Below are positions 50,636 through 59,796 of a DNA stretch of 64,000 bases, in pieces. Position 1 is the stretch's first letter, and each line of letters starts with the position of its first letter. The position numbers were made by a program, and so were the translations under genes. The notes below the pieces were generated by a model. It ran no database searches and was not told the DNA's origin. It saw only the letters and a program-made list of their open reading frames with translations. Source of the DNA: Chitinophaga pendula (lineage in GTDB: Bacteria; Bacteroidota; Bacteroidia; Chitinophagales; Chitinophagaceae); contig NZ_CP077769.1 in assembly GCF_020386615.1 (NCBI RefSeq), positions 2,604,001-2,668,000 on the forward strand. Reading direction: 5' to 3'.

Positions 50636-52234
50636 TTAGTATTTGTTGCCATTTTTTTCATTCATCTGTTGTTTATCTTTTTCCAGTATTTGCTGTGCCA
50701 GGCCGGGGGAATCTTTGTACTGTGCCTGCAGGCGGGTCAGTTGTGCGGTCAGCTCTTTTCTTATCTTGCTATATGCCGGGTCCTGGAATACGTTGTGTAG
50801 TTCCTGCGGATCTTTTTGGAGGTCGAAGAGTTCCCATTCATTTACATCATAATAGTAACGGATCAGTTTATAGCGGGCGGTACGGATGCCGTAGTGGCGT
50901 TTTACGGCATGGTATCCCGGGTATTCGTAGTAATGGTAGTAGACGGCCTGGCGCCATTGTGTTGGTGAGTGGCCATTGAAGAGCGGTACGAGTGAGGCGC
51001 CCTGCATGTCTGCCGGGGCTTTTACGCCAGCGAGTTGGAGTAAGGTTTGTGCGTAGTCGATATTCTGCACCATGGCCCGGGATTCGGTACCCGCTTTGAT
51101 CATGGGTGGGTAGCGGATGATGAGCGGGTTACGGAGGGATTGTTCGTACATGAAACGTTTATCGAACCAGCCATGTTCTCCGAGGTAGAAACCCTGGTCG
51201 GCGGTATAGATGATGATGGTGTTGTCCATCAGGTGTTGTTGTTGGAGGTATGCCATCAGGCGGCCGATGTTATTATCGACGGAGCGTATGCAGCGGAGGT
51301 AGTCTTTGATATATCGTTGATATCGCCAGGCGGTACGTTGTTGGGGAGACATGCGGAGGGTATCTACTTTATCGTCTTCGGCGGCGTAGAAAGCCAGCAA
51401 TTTATTGCGTTGCGCGGGCGTCATTCGGTTCCACTCCCCTCCTACGCGTTTTGCGCCTGCGGTGTCGCGCAAGCCATATTTGAGATCGATGCCCGGATAG
51501 AGATGATGGCTGATGGTCATCATTTGCTGGCGGGCTGCCTGTCCGCGCTGGTCATAGTTATCGTATAAGGTAGCCGGTAGCGGTAGGTCGTCTTTACATT
51601 CATTGAGCAGGCTGGTGTCGGGCATGAAGTTGCGGTGCGGTGCTTTGTTGTGTATGAGGAGGCAGAACGGCTGTGTTTTGTCGGCCTGGTTGAGCCATTG
51701 CATGGCGAGGTCCATAGTGATGTTGGTGACATAACCGGGGATGGTGCGATGTTGTCCCATTTCGATGAATTCGGGGTTGTAGTAGCTACCCTGATCCGGT
51801 AATATGTTCCAGTACTGAAATCCCTGCGGACGGGTGACGAGGTGCCATTTGCCGATGAGGGCGGTTTGGTAGCCGGCTTTTTGCAGCCGCATGGGAAAGG
51901 TGGTGATGGTGGTATCGAAGGCCATGGCGTATTGATTATCGCGGGAGCCGGTGAGGTGGCTGAATTTGCCGGATAACATGACGGCGCGGCTGGGGCTGCA
52001 GAGGGAATTGGTGACGAAGCTATTGCGGAATAGGATGCCCTCTTTGGCGAGGCGATCTATATTAGGGGTTTTGATCAATGTCTGATCGTAGGCGCTGATG
52101 GCGGTGGCCGCATGATCGTCGGACATGATGAAGATGATGTTGGGCCGTTTGGTGGTGGGCGTGGTTTGTGCCTGTGCTACGTATATATTGCCCAGGAGTA
52201 GCCATGATAGTAGTAGATAGCGCATGATGTTCAC
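50636..52234 (-). CDS. Sulfatase (S1 family, formylglycine-dependent)
   Basis: 532 residues, signal peptide ending Q-A-Q; an ATG three codons in (52225) is an alternative start. Metal ligands Asp39-Asp40, formylglycine motif C79-S-P-S-R, I-Y-T-A-D-Q-G-F-Y-L-G-E-H-G-W and a C-terminal D-L-Q-K-D-P-Q-E-L pattern. The last two resemble N-acetylglucosamine-6-sulfate and iduronate sulfatases, so a sulfated glycosaminoglycan-like substrate is possible. It differs clearly from the sulfatase in the SusCD locus. Signal peptide places it in the periplasm or outside. Confidence 0.92.
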   Translation of the reverse strand: MNIMRYLLLSWLLLGNIYVAQAQTTPTTKRPNIIFIMSDDHAATAISAYDQTLIKTPNIDRLAKEGILFRNSFVTNSLCSPSRAVMLSGKFSHLTGSRDNQYAMAFDTTITTFPMRLQKAGYQTALIGKWHLVTRPQGFQYWNILPDQGSYYNPEFIEMGQHRTIPGYVTNITMDLAMQWLNQADKTQPFCLLIHNKAPHRNFMPDTSLLNECKDDLPLPATLYDNYDQRGQAARQQMMTISHHLYPGIDLKYGLRDTAGAKRVGGEWNRMTPAQRNKLLAFYAAEDDKVDTLRMSPQQRTAWRYQRYIKDYLRCIRSVDNNIGRLMAYLQQQHLMDNTIIIYTADQGFYLGEHGWFDKRFMYEQSLRNPLIIRYPPMIKAGTESRAMVQNIDYAQTLLQLAGVKAPADMQGASLVPLFNGHSPTQWRQAVYYHYYEYPGYHAVKRHYGIRTARYKLIRYYYDVNEWELFDLQKDPQELHNVFQDPAYSKIRKELTAQLTRLQAQYKDSPGLAQQILEKDKQQMNEKNGNKY

Positions 52235-52312
52235 TGTTGCATCAGCTATGATTGCTGATAAGTTTGTAACAAGATAATGCCTGTTTGGGATATATCCATG
52301 TACGTGGTTACT

Positions 52313-52350
52313 TATACCCTACTTATACGAATGATACAGGAATGTAAAGG
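52313..52350. repeat. Second, shorter copy of the 11-bp TATA repeat
   Basis: TATA/TACA/TAAA cores at 52313, 52324, 52335 and about 52345. The segment TATACGAATGATACAGGAAT differs by one deletion/substitution from the 19396-19416 units. It lies 79 bp upstream of the second sulfatase; the longer array follows the first sulfatase. Confidence 0.6.
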
Positions 52351-52423
52351 GAGACGTGGACGTGAGGACTAAACCCGCTGTGGTAGCGGGTTTCTGGCCA
52401 CTATTTAACATAATAATATTCTT

Positions 52424-52444
52424 AATAATTGATTGTCAATTATT
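52424..52444. promoter_or_regulatory. Inverted repeat upstream of the aldo/keto reductase
   Basis: AATAATTGA-TTG-TCAATTATT, perfect 9-bp arms, about 50 bp before the TATTTTTG element. Could be an operator; the binding protein is unknown. Confidence 0.45.
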
Positions 52445-52495
52445 TAGTCTGGTATTAAATGTAAGTACAGTGGTCACTGTCTTATAATGCGGTCT

Positions 52496-52503
52496 TATTT
52501 TTG
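52496..52503 (+). promoter_or_regulatory. -7 element of the aldo/keto reductase gene
   Basis: TATTTTTG fits TAnnTTTG exactly, 36 bp before the ATG at 52539; the -33 region is weak. Confidence 0.35.
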
Positions 52504-52538
52504 AGGTTAGAGAATGATATATTTAATCATCAGCACAA

Positions 52539-53498
52539 ATGATAGCCATGGAAAAAAGAACATTGGGACAATCGGAGATTGGTATAGCGCCACTGGCATT
52601 TGGCGGTAACGTATTGGGATGGACGGCGGACTCCGCTACTTCATTGCGTTTGTTGGATGCATTCCTGGATGCCGGATGTAACCTGGTGGATACGGCGGAT
52701 GTGTATTCCAAGTGGGTGCCGGGGCACCAGGGAGGGGAATCGGAGACGGTTATTGGGGAATGGCTCAAAAAGAGTGGCCGTCGTAAGGAGGTGGTCCTTG
52801 CTTCGAAGGTAGGTGCGGAGATGGCGCCGGACCGGAAGGGGCTTTCGCGGGATCATATTTTGCGTTCGGTGGATGAGTCGTTGCGGCGATTGCAGACTGA
52901 TTATATTGATCTTTACCAGACGCATTATGATGATCTGGACACGCCTATTGAGGAGACATTGAGTACTTATGCGGAGCTGATCCAATCGGGGAAGGTGCGG
53001 GCGATCGGGACATCGAATATGAGTCCGGAGCGGTTGTTGCAGTCGCTGGCGGTTAGTGAGGAGAAGGGGTTACCGCGGTATGAGACTTTGGAGCCGGAGT
53101 ATAATCTTTATGACCGCGAGGGGTTTGAGCGGCAGTATGCGCCTGTTTGCCAGCAGTATAACCTCGGTGTGATCAGTTATTATTCGCTGGCCAGCGGGTT
53201 TTTAAGTGGCAAGTACCGTTCGGAGGCGGATGTAAGTAAGAGTCCTCGAGGGAAAAAGGCGATGAGTTATCTGAATAAGCGCGGGTTTGCGATCCTGGAG
53301 GCGTTGGATAATGTGGCAGAGCGATATCACAGTACGCCTGCTGCGGTGTCGTTGGCCTGGTTGATGGTGACCCCTGGTATTACGGCCCCTATTGCCAGTG
53401 CGACGAGTTTGGAGCAGTTGGGGGAATTGATACAGGCGACGCAGTTGCAATTGGATAGTGATGCGATGGAATTGTTGAACCTGGCGAGCAGTTACTGA
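52539..53498 (+). CDS. Aldo/keto reductase
   Basis: 319 residues (an ATG at 52548 is also possible). The catalytic tetrad is complete: Asp51, Tyr56, Lys90 and His129, within D-T-A-D-V-Y, L-A-S-K-V-G and Y-Q-T-H-Y-D-D. G-T-S-N-M-S-P and a late S-L-A-W-L-M-V-T-P-G-I-T-A-P-I segment agree with the YajO/AKR11-14-like group. It reduces aldehydes or ketones with NADPH; natural substrate unknown. Monocistronic, own terminator. Confidence 0.93.
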   Translation: MIAMEKRTLGQSEIGIAPLAFGGNVLGWTADSATSLRLLDAFLDAGCNLVDTADVYSKWVPGHQGGESETVIGEWLKKSGRRKEVVLASKVGAEMAPDRKGLSRDHILRSVDESLRRLQTDYIDLYQTHYDDLDTPIEETLSTYAELIQSGKVRAIGTSNMSPERLLQSLAVSEEKGLPRYETLEPEYNLYDREGFERQYAPVCQQYNLGVISYYSLASGFLSGKYRSEADVSKSPRGKKAMSYLNKRGFAILEALDNVAERYHSTPAAVSLAWLMVTPGITAPIASATSLEQLGELIQATQLQLDSDAMELLNLASSY

Positions 53499-53521
53499 TC
53501 GTTGGGTTGACAGGATAAAAA

Positions 53522-53556
53522 AACGCCCGGGAGAGTACTCCCGGGTGTTTTTTTAT
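53522..53556. terminator. Bidirectional terminator after aldo/keto reductase
   Basis: Stem CGCCCGGGAG / CTCCCGGGTG with loop AGTA, flanked by A-run and T-run, so it works for this gene and for the convergent outer membrane protein gene. Confidence 0.85.
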
Positions 53557-53580
53557 TTAGCACCTTGCTGTCGGAAGGAA

Positions 53581-54603
53581 TTACAATCTGAATCGCAGGC
53601 CAGCGTTGAAGCCCAGGCCACCGATGTTGATGTAAGATTTCAGTTCGTTGGCAGGTCGGTTGTTGTCTTTGTAGTTGGTACCACCGCTGGCGTTCTGGCC
53701 GGTGGGGGTATTTGAGTTTTGGTCGATGGTGGTAACGTACTCGGTGTTGCGTTCGGCGGTGCTGAGGTCGTTCAGGCCGCGTTTCTGCTGTGGTACGTTA
53801 GGGATGGGTTGTCCGGTGGTGGGGCTGAGGAAGGTGGTGGTTTGATCGAACACTTTTACTTCTTTCTCTTTGCCTTTTACCGGCACGTTACGATATTCCA
53901 TTTCGAGGAATATGTCGAGTTTGCGGCTGATGGGATAAGTGGCGCCCAAAGCGCCCTGGAAGCCGATGGTGGGGCTTGGTTTGATCCGTTCTTCGCGGTG
54001 GATGTTGGTACGGGTCAGTACGGCGCCTACGCCAGGCAAGGTAGCGGTACCGGAAACCAGCGCATCTGTTTCGATGTTGAGGTTACCCCATAGCGGGAGT
54101 ACTGCGCCGAAACGTACGTAAGGGTTGAGTTTGGCGAAGCCCGGGTTGAGTACGATGCTGGGCATGAAGTCGATGGCCTGCGCGTATCCATGTGATGCTA
54201 CATCTCCCAGTACCTGGGAGGTTCCTTTTCGGGTGGTCAGTTGTTTGGTCATGAGGTTTTTGCTACTACGGAAGTAGTTGAAGGTGGCCTCGATGCCGAT
54301 GTACTGATTGATGTTCCAGCCGAAGGTAAGGCCGCCTCTGGCGCCCTGGCCGTATGAGCCGGTCAATACCTTTTCAGATAATGTGGTGGTGGCGCCTGTC
54401 GCCGGGTCTACTTCGCGACGTACGTCATGAGGAGGGAATTGTCCTACATCCGGAAATTGTCCGGGGGTTACACTGAAGAAGTACCCTCCTGATGCTTTGA
54501 GGTAGAATTTGGAAGACGCTGCGGGGGCTTTCTGCGCAAAAACGTGGCTGGTAAAAGCAGTTGCGAGCGCAAACGTGGATAGCATGATTACACGTTTCTT
54601 CAT
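53581..54603 (-). CDS. Outer membrane beta-barrel protein (porin-like)
   Basis: 340 residues from the ATG at 54603, giving a signal peptide that ends H-V-F-A-Q. The mature chain is strand-rich with alternating hydrophobic residues (Y-L-K-A-S-G-G-Y-F-F-S, Y-I-G-I-E-A-T-F-N-Y-F, I-F-L-E-M-E-Y-R-N-V-P) and ends in G-L-R-F-R-L with a terminal barrel strand. This is the generic OmpA/OprF-barrel class of Bacteroidota with no plug or peptidoglycan domain. Function not assigned. Confidence 0.85.
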   Translation of the reverse strand: MKKRVIMLSTFALATAFTSHVFAQKAPAASSKFYLKASGGYFFSVTPGQFPDVGQFPPHDVRREVDPATGATTTLSEKVLTGSYGQGARGGLTFGWNINQYIGIEATFNYFRSSKNLMTKQLTTRKGTSQVLGDVASHGYAQAIDFMPSIVLNPGFAKLNPYVRFGAVLPLWGNLNIETDALVSGTATLPGVGAVLTRTNIHREERIKPSPTIGFQGALGATYPISRKLDIFLEMEYRNVPVKGKEKEVKVFDQTTTFLSPTTGQPIPNVPQQKRGLNDLSTAERNTEYVTTIDQNSNTPTGQNASGGTNYKDNNRPANELKSYINIGGLGFNAGLRFRL

Positions 54604-54844
54604 AATGGAATTGTTTTGATGAAAAGGATTGGTCAAAGTGAAAGTTAACAATTTCTTAGCAAACGATCAAAAGCAAAGCAAATAATAATAAGTAATAAAA
54701 ACGTGTAAATGTGTACGTTAGGTAATGTATTTAATATATAATGCGATGTAGGTTCACTCTTTTGACAGGAGTGGTGGTTTTCCGGAGCATTTGATTACTT
54801 ATGTTTGTATAGGTTTATTATCCAAACAGTTATCTATCCTCGTT

Positions 54845-55399
54845 ATGCAATCATTTGAGACATCCACATTACTGGCTACGGAGGCGGAGCAGTTATTGGC
54901 GCTACAGCTTGACAATATGAAGGAGCAGTTATCTGCGCAGACGGCGGCGAGTCAGGGTTTTCTAACTTTTCAGTATGATATTGTTACGCTTCGCAGTATG
55001 ATGCGGGATATGCCGCAGCCGGTTGTTCGCGGGCATGGTCAGCTCGTTGGTTATGCATTGGCGGCGTCGCGGGCGGCCTGTGCGGAGAGTAGGTTATTGG
55101 CGCCTTTGGCGGAGCAATGCCAGGAGTTGTATATCGATGACCGGCGGATCGGTGATCTGCGGTATTATATTATGGGGCAGATCTGTGTGCGGGAAGGATG
55201 GCGGGGTATGGGTCTATTTGATGCCTTGTACCAGCATCATAAGGTGCTTTTCAGCGGGGCGTATGACTGTATGGTCACGGAGATATCGGCTGCTAATAAG
55301 CGGTCGCTTGCGGCGCATGCGCGGGTTGGTTTCCAGACGGTGCAGATAGTCCGGGAAGGTGATGTGACCTGGCATGTGGTGGCCTGGGACTGGCGGTAG
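54845..55399 (+). CDS. GNAT family N-acetyltransferase
   Basis: 184 residues from the ATG at 54845. The acetyl-CoA-binding region Q-I-C-V-R-E-G-W-R-G-M-G-L-F-D-A-L-Y and the later T-E-I-S-A-A-N-K-R-S-L-A-A-H-A-R-V-G-F are typical GNAT motifs A and B. Substrate unknown. Ends nine bases before the convergent surface-antigen gene. Confidence 0.82.
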   Translation: MQSFETSTLLATEAEQLLALQLDNMKEQLSAQTAASQGFLTFQYDIVTLRSMMRDMPQPVVRGHGQLVGYALAASRAACAESRLLAPLAEQCQELYIDDRRIGDLRYYIMGQICVREGWRGMGLFDALYQHHKVLFSGAYDCMVTEISAANKRSLAAHARVGFQTVQIVREGDVTWHVVAWDWR

Positions 55400-55408
55400 T
55401 GATTTATT

Positions 55409-56566
55409 TTAGAAAGCTTCTGCCAGGGAGAGATAGAAACCGGACTGGCGTTTTTCACCCGGGCGTTTTTCGCCCCATCCGTAGTCGAGGCGGATGGTGA
55501 GTTTGGCATGTTCGTCGTAGAACCAGCGGATACCGAGGCCGTAGTTGGGTTTGAAGCGATCGATGCCGAAGTTATGGTTATTGAATACGGCGCCTGTGCC
55601 GGCAAAGCCTGCGAGGGCAAATTTCGGTTGCATGTCGACGAACCATATTTTGATTGGTATTTTAGGATCGATGAAGTAGCGGTATTCTACTTGTCCGGCG
55701 AGGTAGTTACGATCGCGATAGCGGCCGGTGTAGTAGCCTCTCATGAGCAGGTCATTTCCCATTTCGGGCAGCAGGTAAAACGGTACCTGGTCGCCTTGAA
55801 CGGACTGGAGGTATCCATTGAGACCGATGGTGCTTTTGGGGGATATGGAGAAGAACTGAGTGCCCTGTCCTTCGAAGCGCCAGAGGGCATGTTTGCTGAG
55901 GAAGGATGGAGCGTATGCTATGTTGGCTTTGAGCCAGGTGCCTTTGCGGGTGTAGTTCTGGTTATCGCGGTTGTCGAAGATGCCGGTGACACCGAGGAAG
56001 GTGACATAGCCGCCATCTTTGTCGACGAGGTCGGCTTGTGGATAGATGCCTTTATCTTTTTTGGCGCTGTAGGCGTCATGTTGGAACAGGAGGGAGAATC
56101 CTACATAGAAGTGCCCTCCTACCCTACGTTCTGCTTCCAGCTGTACTTTATAGCGGGTATTATCCAGGAGGGTACGGTTGCTATCCAGTGTTTTGTCGCC
56201 GATGCCGTAGAAGTAGATGGGAAAGTTATGGTATCGGAGGTTGCCTTTATAGTGGTATTTGTTGCCGCGGGTCCAGATGTCGGTTTTGAGGTCTACCTTG
56301 AACTGTTTTTCAGTGGTGAAGGTGGTACCCAGGTTGACGGTGGAGTTGCGGGTGCCGGTGTCCGGGAGGTGTCGATCTGTATAAAAGGAATACAGGAGGT
56401 AGGCGCCGAATTCGAGGCCTTTTTCCTGGGAGTATCCGAGGGCGGGCAACGGGAAGAGGCTGGGCTTACGACGTGATAAGCTGTCTGGACGGGAGAACAA
56501 CTGAGCATATATGTGTTGGCTCAGTAATAGCAATATAACGGTAATATATATATTCCTGCACTTCAT
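55409..56566 (-). CDS. BamA/TamA family (Omp85-type) outer membrane protein
   Basis: 385 residues from the ATG at 56566; signal peptide with L-L-L-L-S-Q-H-I-Y-A-Q. No POTRA domains; the whole mature chain is a 16-strand barrel resembling the bacterial surface antigen domain, including V-E-Y-R-Y-F-I-D and G-L-G-I-R-W-F-Y-D. Such short Omp85-like proteins occur widely in Bacteroidota; substrate or role is unknown. Confidence 0.85.
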   Translation of the reverse strand: MKCRNIYITVILLLLSQHIYAQLFSRPDSLSRRKPSLFPLPALGYSQEKGLEFGAYLLYSFYTDRHLPDTGTRNSTVNLGTTFTTEKQFKVDLKTDIWTRGNKYHYKGNLRYHNFPIYFYGIGDKTLDSNRTLLDNTRYKVQLEAERRVGGHFYVGFSLLFQHDAYSAKKDKGIYPQADLVDKDGGYVTFLGVTGIFDNRDNQNYTRKGTWLKANIAYAPSFLSKHALWRFEGQGTQFFSISPKSTIGLNGYLQSVQGDQVPFYLLPEMGNDLLMRGYYTGRYRDRNYLAGQVEYRYFIDPKIPIKIWFVDMQPKFALAGFAGTGAVFNNHNFGIDRFKPNYGLGIRWFYDEHAKLTIRLDYGWGEKRPGEKRQSGFYLSLAEAF

Positions 56567-56634
56567 AATGAAGTTGCAAATAAACGAAAGGATTTCCAAT
56601 AACGATCAACTGCTGTTGCCCCGCAGATAATTTT

Positions 56635-56913
56635 TTATTTGCGATCGCTGTGTCCGAGGTTTTTGCCGGGATTTACGAGGTCTCTTACCAGCTGTTTCAG
56701 GGTTTTGATTTCCGGGAAATGTCCGGTTTCTTTTCTATCGAAGATGACCTGGTCGTTAAGATAGATGATATAGCTTCCACCTACTTCGCTAGGTTTGAGG
56801 GCGACCTGGTGGAGATCTTCGGTGAAGGTGGTGAGCAGTTCCTGTGCCATATAGGCGGCGCGGAGCATCCAGCCGCATTTAGGGCAGTATTCGATGGTGA
56901 CGGTCGGTTTCAT
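56635..56913 (-). CDS. Rdx/SelT/SelW-like thioredoxin-fold protein
   Basis: 92 residues. V-T-I-E-Y-C-P-K-C-G-W with the redox pair Cys10 and Cys13, P-S-E-V-G-G-S-Y-I-I and K-T-L-K-Q-L-V-R-D: the SelW-like Rdx family with Cys instead of selenocysteine. Probably a small thiol oxidoreductase. Separated from the LysE gene by five bases, so the two are co-transcribed. Confidence 0.9.
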   Translation of the reverse strand: MKPTVTIEYCPKCGWMLRAAYMAQELLTTFTEDLHQVALKPSEVGGSYIIYLNDQVIFDRKETGHFPEIKTLKQLVRDLVNPGKNLGHSDRK

Positions 56914-56918
56914 GTAAT

Positions 56919-57557
56919 TTATTTCTTTTGAGCAGGTTGATAGAAGAGGGTGAGTACGCCGAGGAGGAGGTATATGGCCCCGCTAACGTATGCCTGTATC
57001 TTCATATAGGCAGGATTTTTACGGAGCCATGCGGAGAGGCTGCCGGCGGCGAGGGCGTACAAGGTATCGGATATCCAGGCTATGCTGGCGAATATGCTGC
57101 CCAGTATGAATACTTGTAGGCTGACATGGCCTCTGGCCGGTTCGATGAACTGTGGTAAAAATGCAAAGAAGAACAAGGCTGTTTTAGGATTGAGGATATT
57201 GACCACGGCGCCCTGCCAGTAGATGCGGGACATGGATTCCTGTGGGCGGAGGGTTACTTGTGAGGAGGCTTGTTTTTCGCTGAACTTTTTGATACCGAGC
57301 CAGATGAGGTATATGGCGCCGGCGTATTTGAGGAGGCTGAAAGCGAGGGCGGAGCTCATGAGCAATGCGGACAGGCCGAATGCGGCGGCGCAGACGTGCA
57401 CCATGGTACCGGTTTCTATACCCGCTACGGATACGAGGCCGGCTTTGCGTCCTTGTTCGGTACTGCGGGCGATGATGTATAATACGGACGGACCGGGGAT
57501 GGCAATGAGGATGACGGACGCGATACAGAAAGCGATAATATTTGATAATGCCAGCAT
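56919..57557 (-). CDS. LysE/RhtB family exporter
   Basis: 212 residues with six membrane segments. The family motif near the first helix, A-I-P-G-P-S-V-L-Y-I-I-A-R, and the later L-K-Y-A-G-A-I-Y-L-I-W-L-G-I-K and I-L-N-P-K-T-A-L-F-F are clear. Exports amino acids or related compounds. First gene of a two-gene operon with the SelW-like protein. Confidence 0.93.
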   Translation of the reverse strand: MLALSNIIAFCIASVILIAIPGPSVLYIIARSTEQGRKAGLVSVAGIETGTMVHVCAAAFGLSALLMSSALAFSLLKYAGAIYLIWLGIKKFSEKQASSQVTLRPQESMSRIYWQGAVVNILNPKTALFFFAFLPQFIEPARGHVSLQVFILGSIFASIAWISDTLYALAAGSLSAWLRKNPAYMKIQAYVSGAIYLLLGVLTLFYQPAQKK

Positions 57558-57773
57558 GTGGTGTCGATTTAGAATCTGAAAGTACTATCCTTTCCGTATA
57601 TATACAAGATCTATAATGTAGCCGAGGGTGGATTATATAATTTCGTGTTTATCAATTAAATAAAAGGCCCGTCAGCACTGCTTTTGAATCGTCAGCATTA
57701 AGTACTATTTTTAGTCGGCAGTCCGGTCTGCTACAGCCACCCCAAGCTGCCTGTGCCAACAACTGAATAAGCT

Positions 57774-58835
57774 ATGCGACTTACATCTTCGTATGTATAT
57801 ATTTTTTTATTGTTATTACCGGTACTTTTTACCGGCGGGCATGCATTTGCGCAGCGAGAGATGCAGGATAGTCTATCGTTATTATTGCGGGCACATCTTG
57901 TAAGGGATACGCAGCGGGTAGTATTGTTGAACCAGTTAAGTCGTGTTTATTTCAACCGGCAGCCGGCGCAAGCATTTGTGTATGCGAAGGAGGCGCTGCA
58001 TATCAGTGACAGTCTGCATTATACGAAAGGTAAGATATGGGCGAAGCGGAATATGGCGTTGGTGGAGAATGTGCATGGTAACCTGGAGAAGCAGATGGAG
58101 CTGACGGTGACGGCGCTGGCATTGGCGGAGCCTAATGATCTGCCGGCGATGGCGGTGTTATATAATGACATTGGCAACATTTATGTAGAGCAGGAGCATC
58201 CGGAGCAGGGGTTGGCGTATTTTAAGAAATCGTTGCCTATCAAACAGTATCTGCATCAGCAGGTGGAGGTAGGTAAGACGTTGAATAATATCGGGTGTGC
58301 GTATCTTAAGTTGCAGCAGCTGGATTCGGCGTTGCATTATCTGCAGGCGGCGGAGGCGATCAAGTTATCTTTCCAGGACCGTCCGAGCCTGGCTTTCACT
58401 TATGAGAATATAGGTATCATACATATGTTGTCGGGGGATTACCCGAAGTCCTTACATTATCATGAGTTGTCTGCTGCTTATTATAAGGAGGCCAATAACC
58501 TGCTTGGGTTGACGAAGGCCTATTTGAACCTGGGGTTGATCAATACGATGCTTAAGCGGTACCCGGTGGCGGATAAATATCTGTCTAATGCGGCTTCTTT
58601 GAACGAGACGCAGCAGAATGTGCGTAATGAGCTGATCTATTACCGGTATCGCGCGCAGCTGGATTCGGCGCGGCATGATTACCTGTCTGCCCTGAATAAC
58701 TACAAACATTATGCATCGTTGAATGAGAGCTTCTTCAATAAGGAGAAGACGCAACTGATAGAGCAGACGAGGGAAAAATATGAATCGGAGAAGCGGCAGC
58801 GGGAGAACGAGATACTAAAAAGGAGCAGCGGCTGA
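57774..58835 (+). CDS. TPR sensor part of a frameshifted histidine kinase
   Basis: 353 residues. Signal peptide (to about 27), then TPR repeats (about 35-310; e.g. A-V-L-Y-N-D-I-G-N-I-Y-V-E-Q, T-L-N-N-I-G-C-A-Y-L-K-L) and the start of a coiled coil (E-S-E-K-R-Q-R-E-N-E-I-L-K). It ends abruptly at R-S-S-G. If the five-A run at 58817-58821 had six A, the frame would run on without interruption (E-I-L-K-K-E-Q-R-L-N-L-T-T-I) into the kinase part that follows, the usual architecture of Bacteroidota TPR-histidine kinases. So this is the N-terminal half of a broken gene, or a sequencing error. Confidence 0.85.
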   Translation: MRLTSSYVYIFLLLLPVLFTGGHAFAQREMQDSLSLLLRAHLVRDTQRVVLLNQLSRVYFNRQPAQAFVYAKEALHISDSLHYTKGKIWAKRNMALVENVHGNLEKQMELTVTALALAEPNDLPAMAVLYNDIGNIYVEQEHPEQGLAYFKKSLPIKQYLHQQVEVGKTLNNIGCAYLKLQQLDSALHYLQAAEAIKLSFQDRPSLAFTYENIGIIHMLSGDYPKSLHYHELSAAYYKEANNLLGLTKAYLNLGLINTMLKRYPVADKYLSNAASLNETQQNVRNELIYYRYRAQLDSARHDYLSALNNYKHYASLNESFFNKEKTQLIEQTREKYESEKRQRENEILKRSSG

Positions 58836-58837
58836 AC

Positions 58838-59791
58838 TTGACGACGATCAGTCAGCAGCGGGTATTCGTGGGTGCGGTGGCGTTATTGTTCATTATCCTG
58901 CTTGCGGCAACGATTTTACTGTATCGTACTTACCGGCAGCAGCATGAGTTGTATAGTGAGTTGAACAGCCGTAATGAGAAGGTATCGTTACAGAACAGTA
59001 TTATCAGTGAGCAGAATGCGGCGTTGGAGAGTTTGCACCAGGTGAAGGACAAGATCTTTTCTGTGATCTCTCACGATCTGCGGTCTCCGTTGGCTATACT
59101 GGAGGGGTTGTTGTTTCTGTTGCGCGATGATAAGATCCCGCAACAGCAGTTCCGCAATTATACGGATGAGTTGTGGCGGGACATGAAGAATACGGCCTAT
59201 ATGATGGATAATTTGCTTCATTGGGCCAGCAGCCAGATGAAAGGCATACGGGTACATGCGGATGATTTTGACATTACGGGTTTGCTCAACCAGGAGTTTT
59301 CGCTGTTGCAGTCGCTGGCACGGCAGAAGGAGGTGACGTTGGAGCACCGGTTGAACCGGAGCATATTGGTATATGCCGATCCGGATATGATACGGCTGGT
59401 GATCCGTAACCTGATCAGTAATGCGATCAAGTTCACTCCTGCCGGGGGAGCTATCAGCGTATATGCGTTGCTGAATGAGAGGCATGTTGAGATTGCGGTA
59501 CAGGATAATGGCATTGGTATTCCAGAAGCGAACCAGGCGAAGATCTTTTCGCATCTTTATTATTCTACCAGTGGTACGCAGAATGAGAAGGGATGTGGAT
59601 TGGGATTGACGCTTTCGAAGGATTTCCTGTTGCGTAACGAGGGTACTATTTGGTTTAAGAGTCAGCCCCGTAATGGTACTACTTTTTATTTCACGCTTCC
59701 GCTGAGCCAGGAGGAAGAGGCTACTAAGTCAGGATATACGCTTATCATAAAGGAAAACAATACGAATCTTATTCCCAAGGCATCTCCATAA
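58838..59791 (+). CDS. Kinase part of the frameshifted TPR-histidine kinase
   Basis: 317 residues from a TTG at 58838; no ATG lies nearby, which suggests it was not designed to start here. Membrane helix (about 10-29), coiled coil, HisKA domain with S-H-D-L-R-S-P-L (His79), ATPase domain with N-L-I-S-N-A-I-K-F, D-N-G-I-G-I and G-C-G-L-G-L. All catalytic boxes are intact. Joined to the preceding TPR part by a single-base insertion it would make one kinase of about 670 residues. No response regulator is adjacent. Confidence 0.85.
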   Translation: MTTISQQRVFVGAVALLFIILLAATILLYRTYRQQHELYSELNSRNEKVSLQNSIISEQNAALESLHQVKDKIFSVISHDLRSPLAILEGLLFLLRDDKIPQQQFRNYTDELWRDMKNTAYMMDNLLHWASSQMKGIRVHADDFDITGLLNQEFSLLQSLARQKEVTLEHRLNRSILVYADPDMIRLVIRNLISNAIKFTPAGGAISVYALLNERHVEIAVQDNGIGIPEANQAKIFSHLYYSTSGTQNEKGCGLGLTLSKDFLLRNEGTIWFKSQPRNGTTFYFTLPLSQEEEATKSGYTLIIKENNTNLIPKASP

Positions 59792-59796
59792 AAATG

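Larger units (their letters stand above)
52235..52538. other. 304-bp intergenic region with repeats and promoter elements
   Basis: Holds the short 11-bp periodic array (52313-52350), a hairpin AAACCCGCT / AGCGGGTTT (52371-52393), an inverted repeat at 52424-52444 and a TAnnTTTG match at 52496-52503. No reading frame. Confidence 0.6.

Noticed and set aside
58815..58824. Programmed -1 ribosomal frameshift joining the TPR and kinase parts
   Set aside because: The site C-T-A-A-A-A-A-G-G does not fit a canonical X-XXY-YYZ heptamer and no strong downstream pseudoknot was seen; a plain deletion or sequencing error is simpler.
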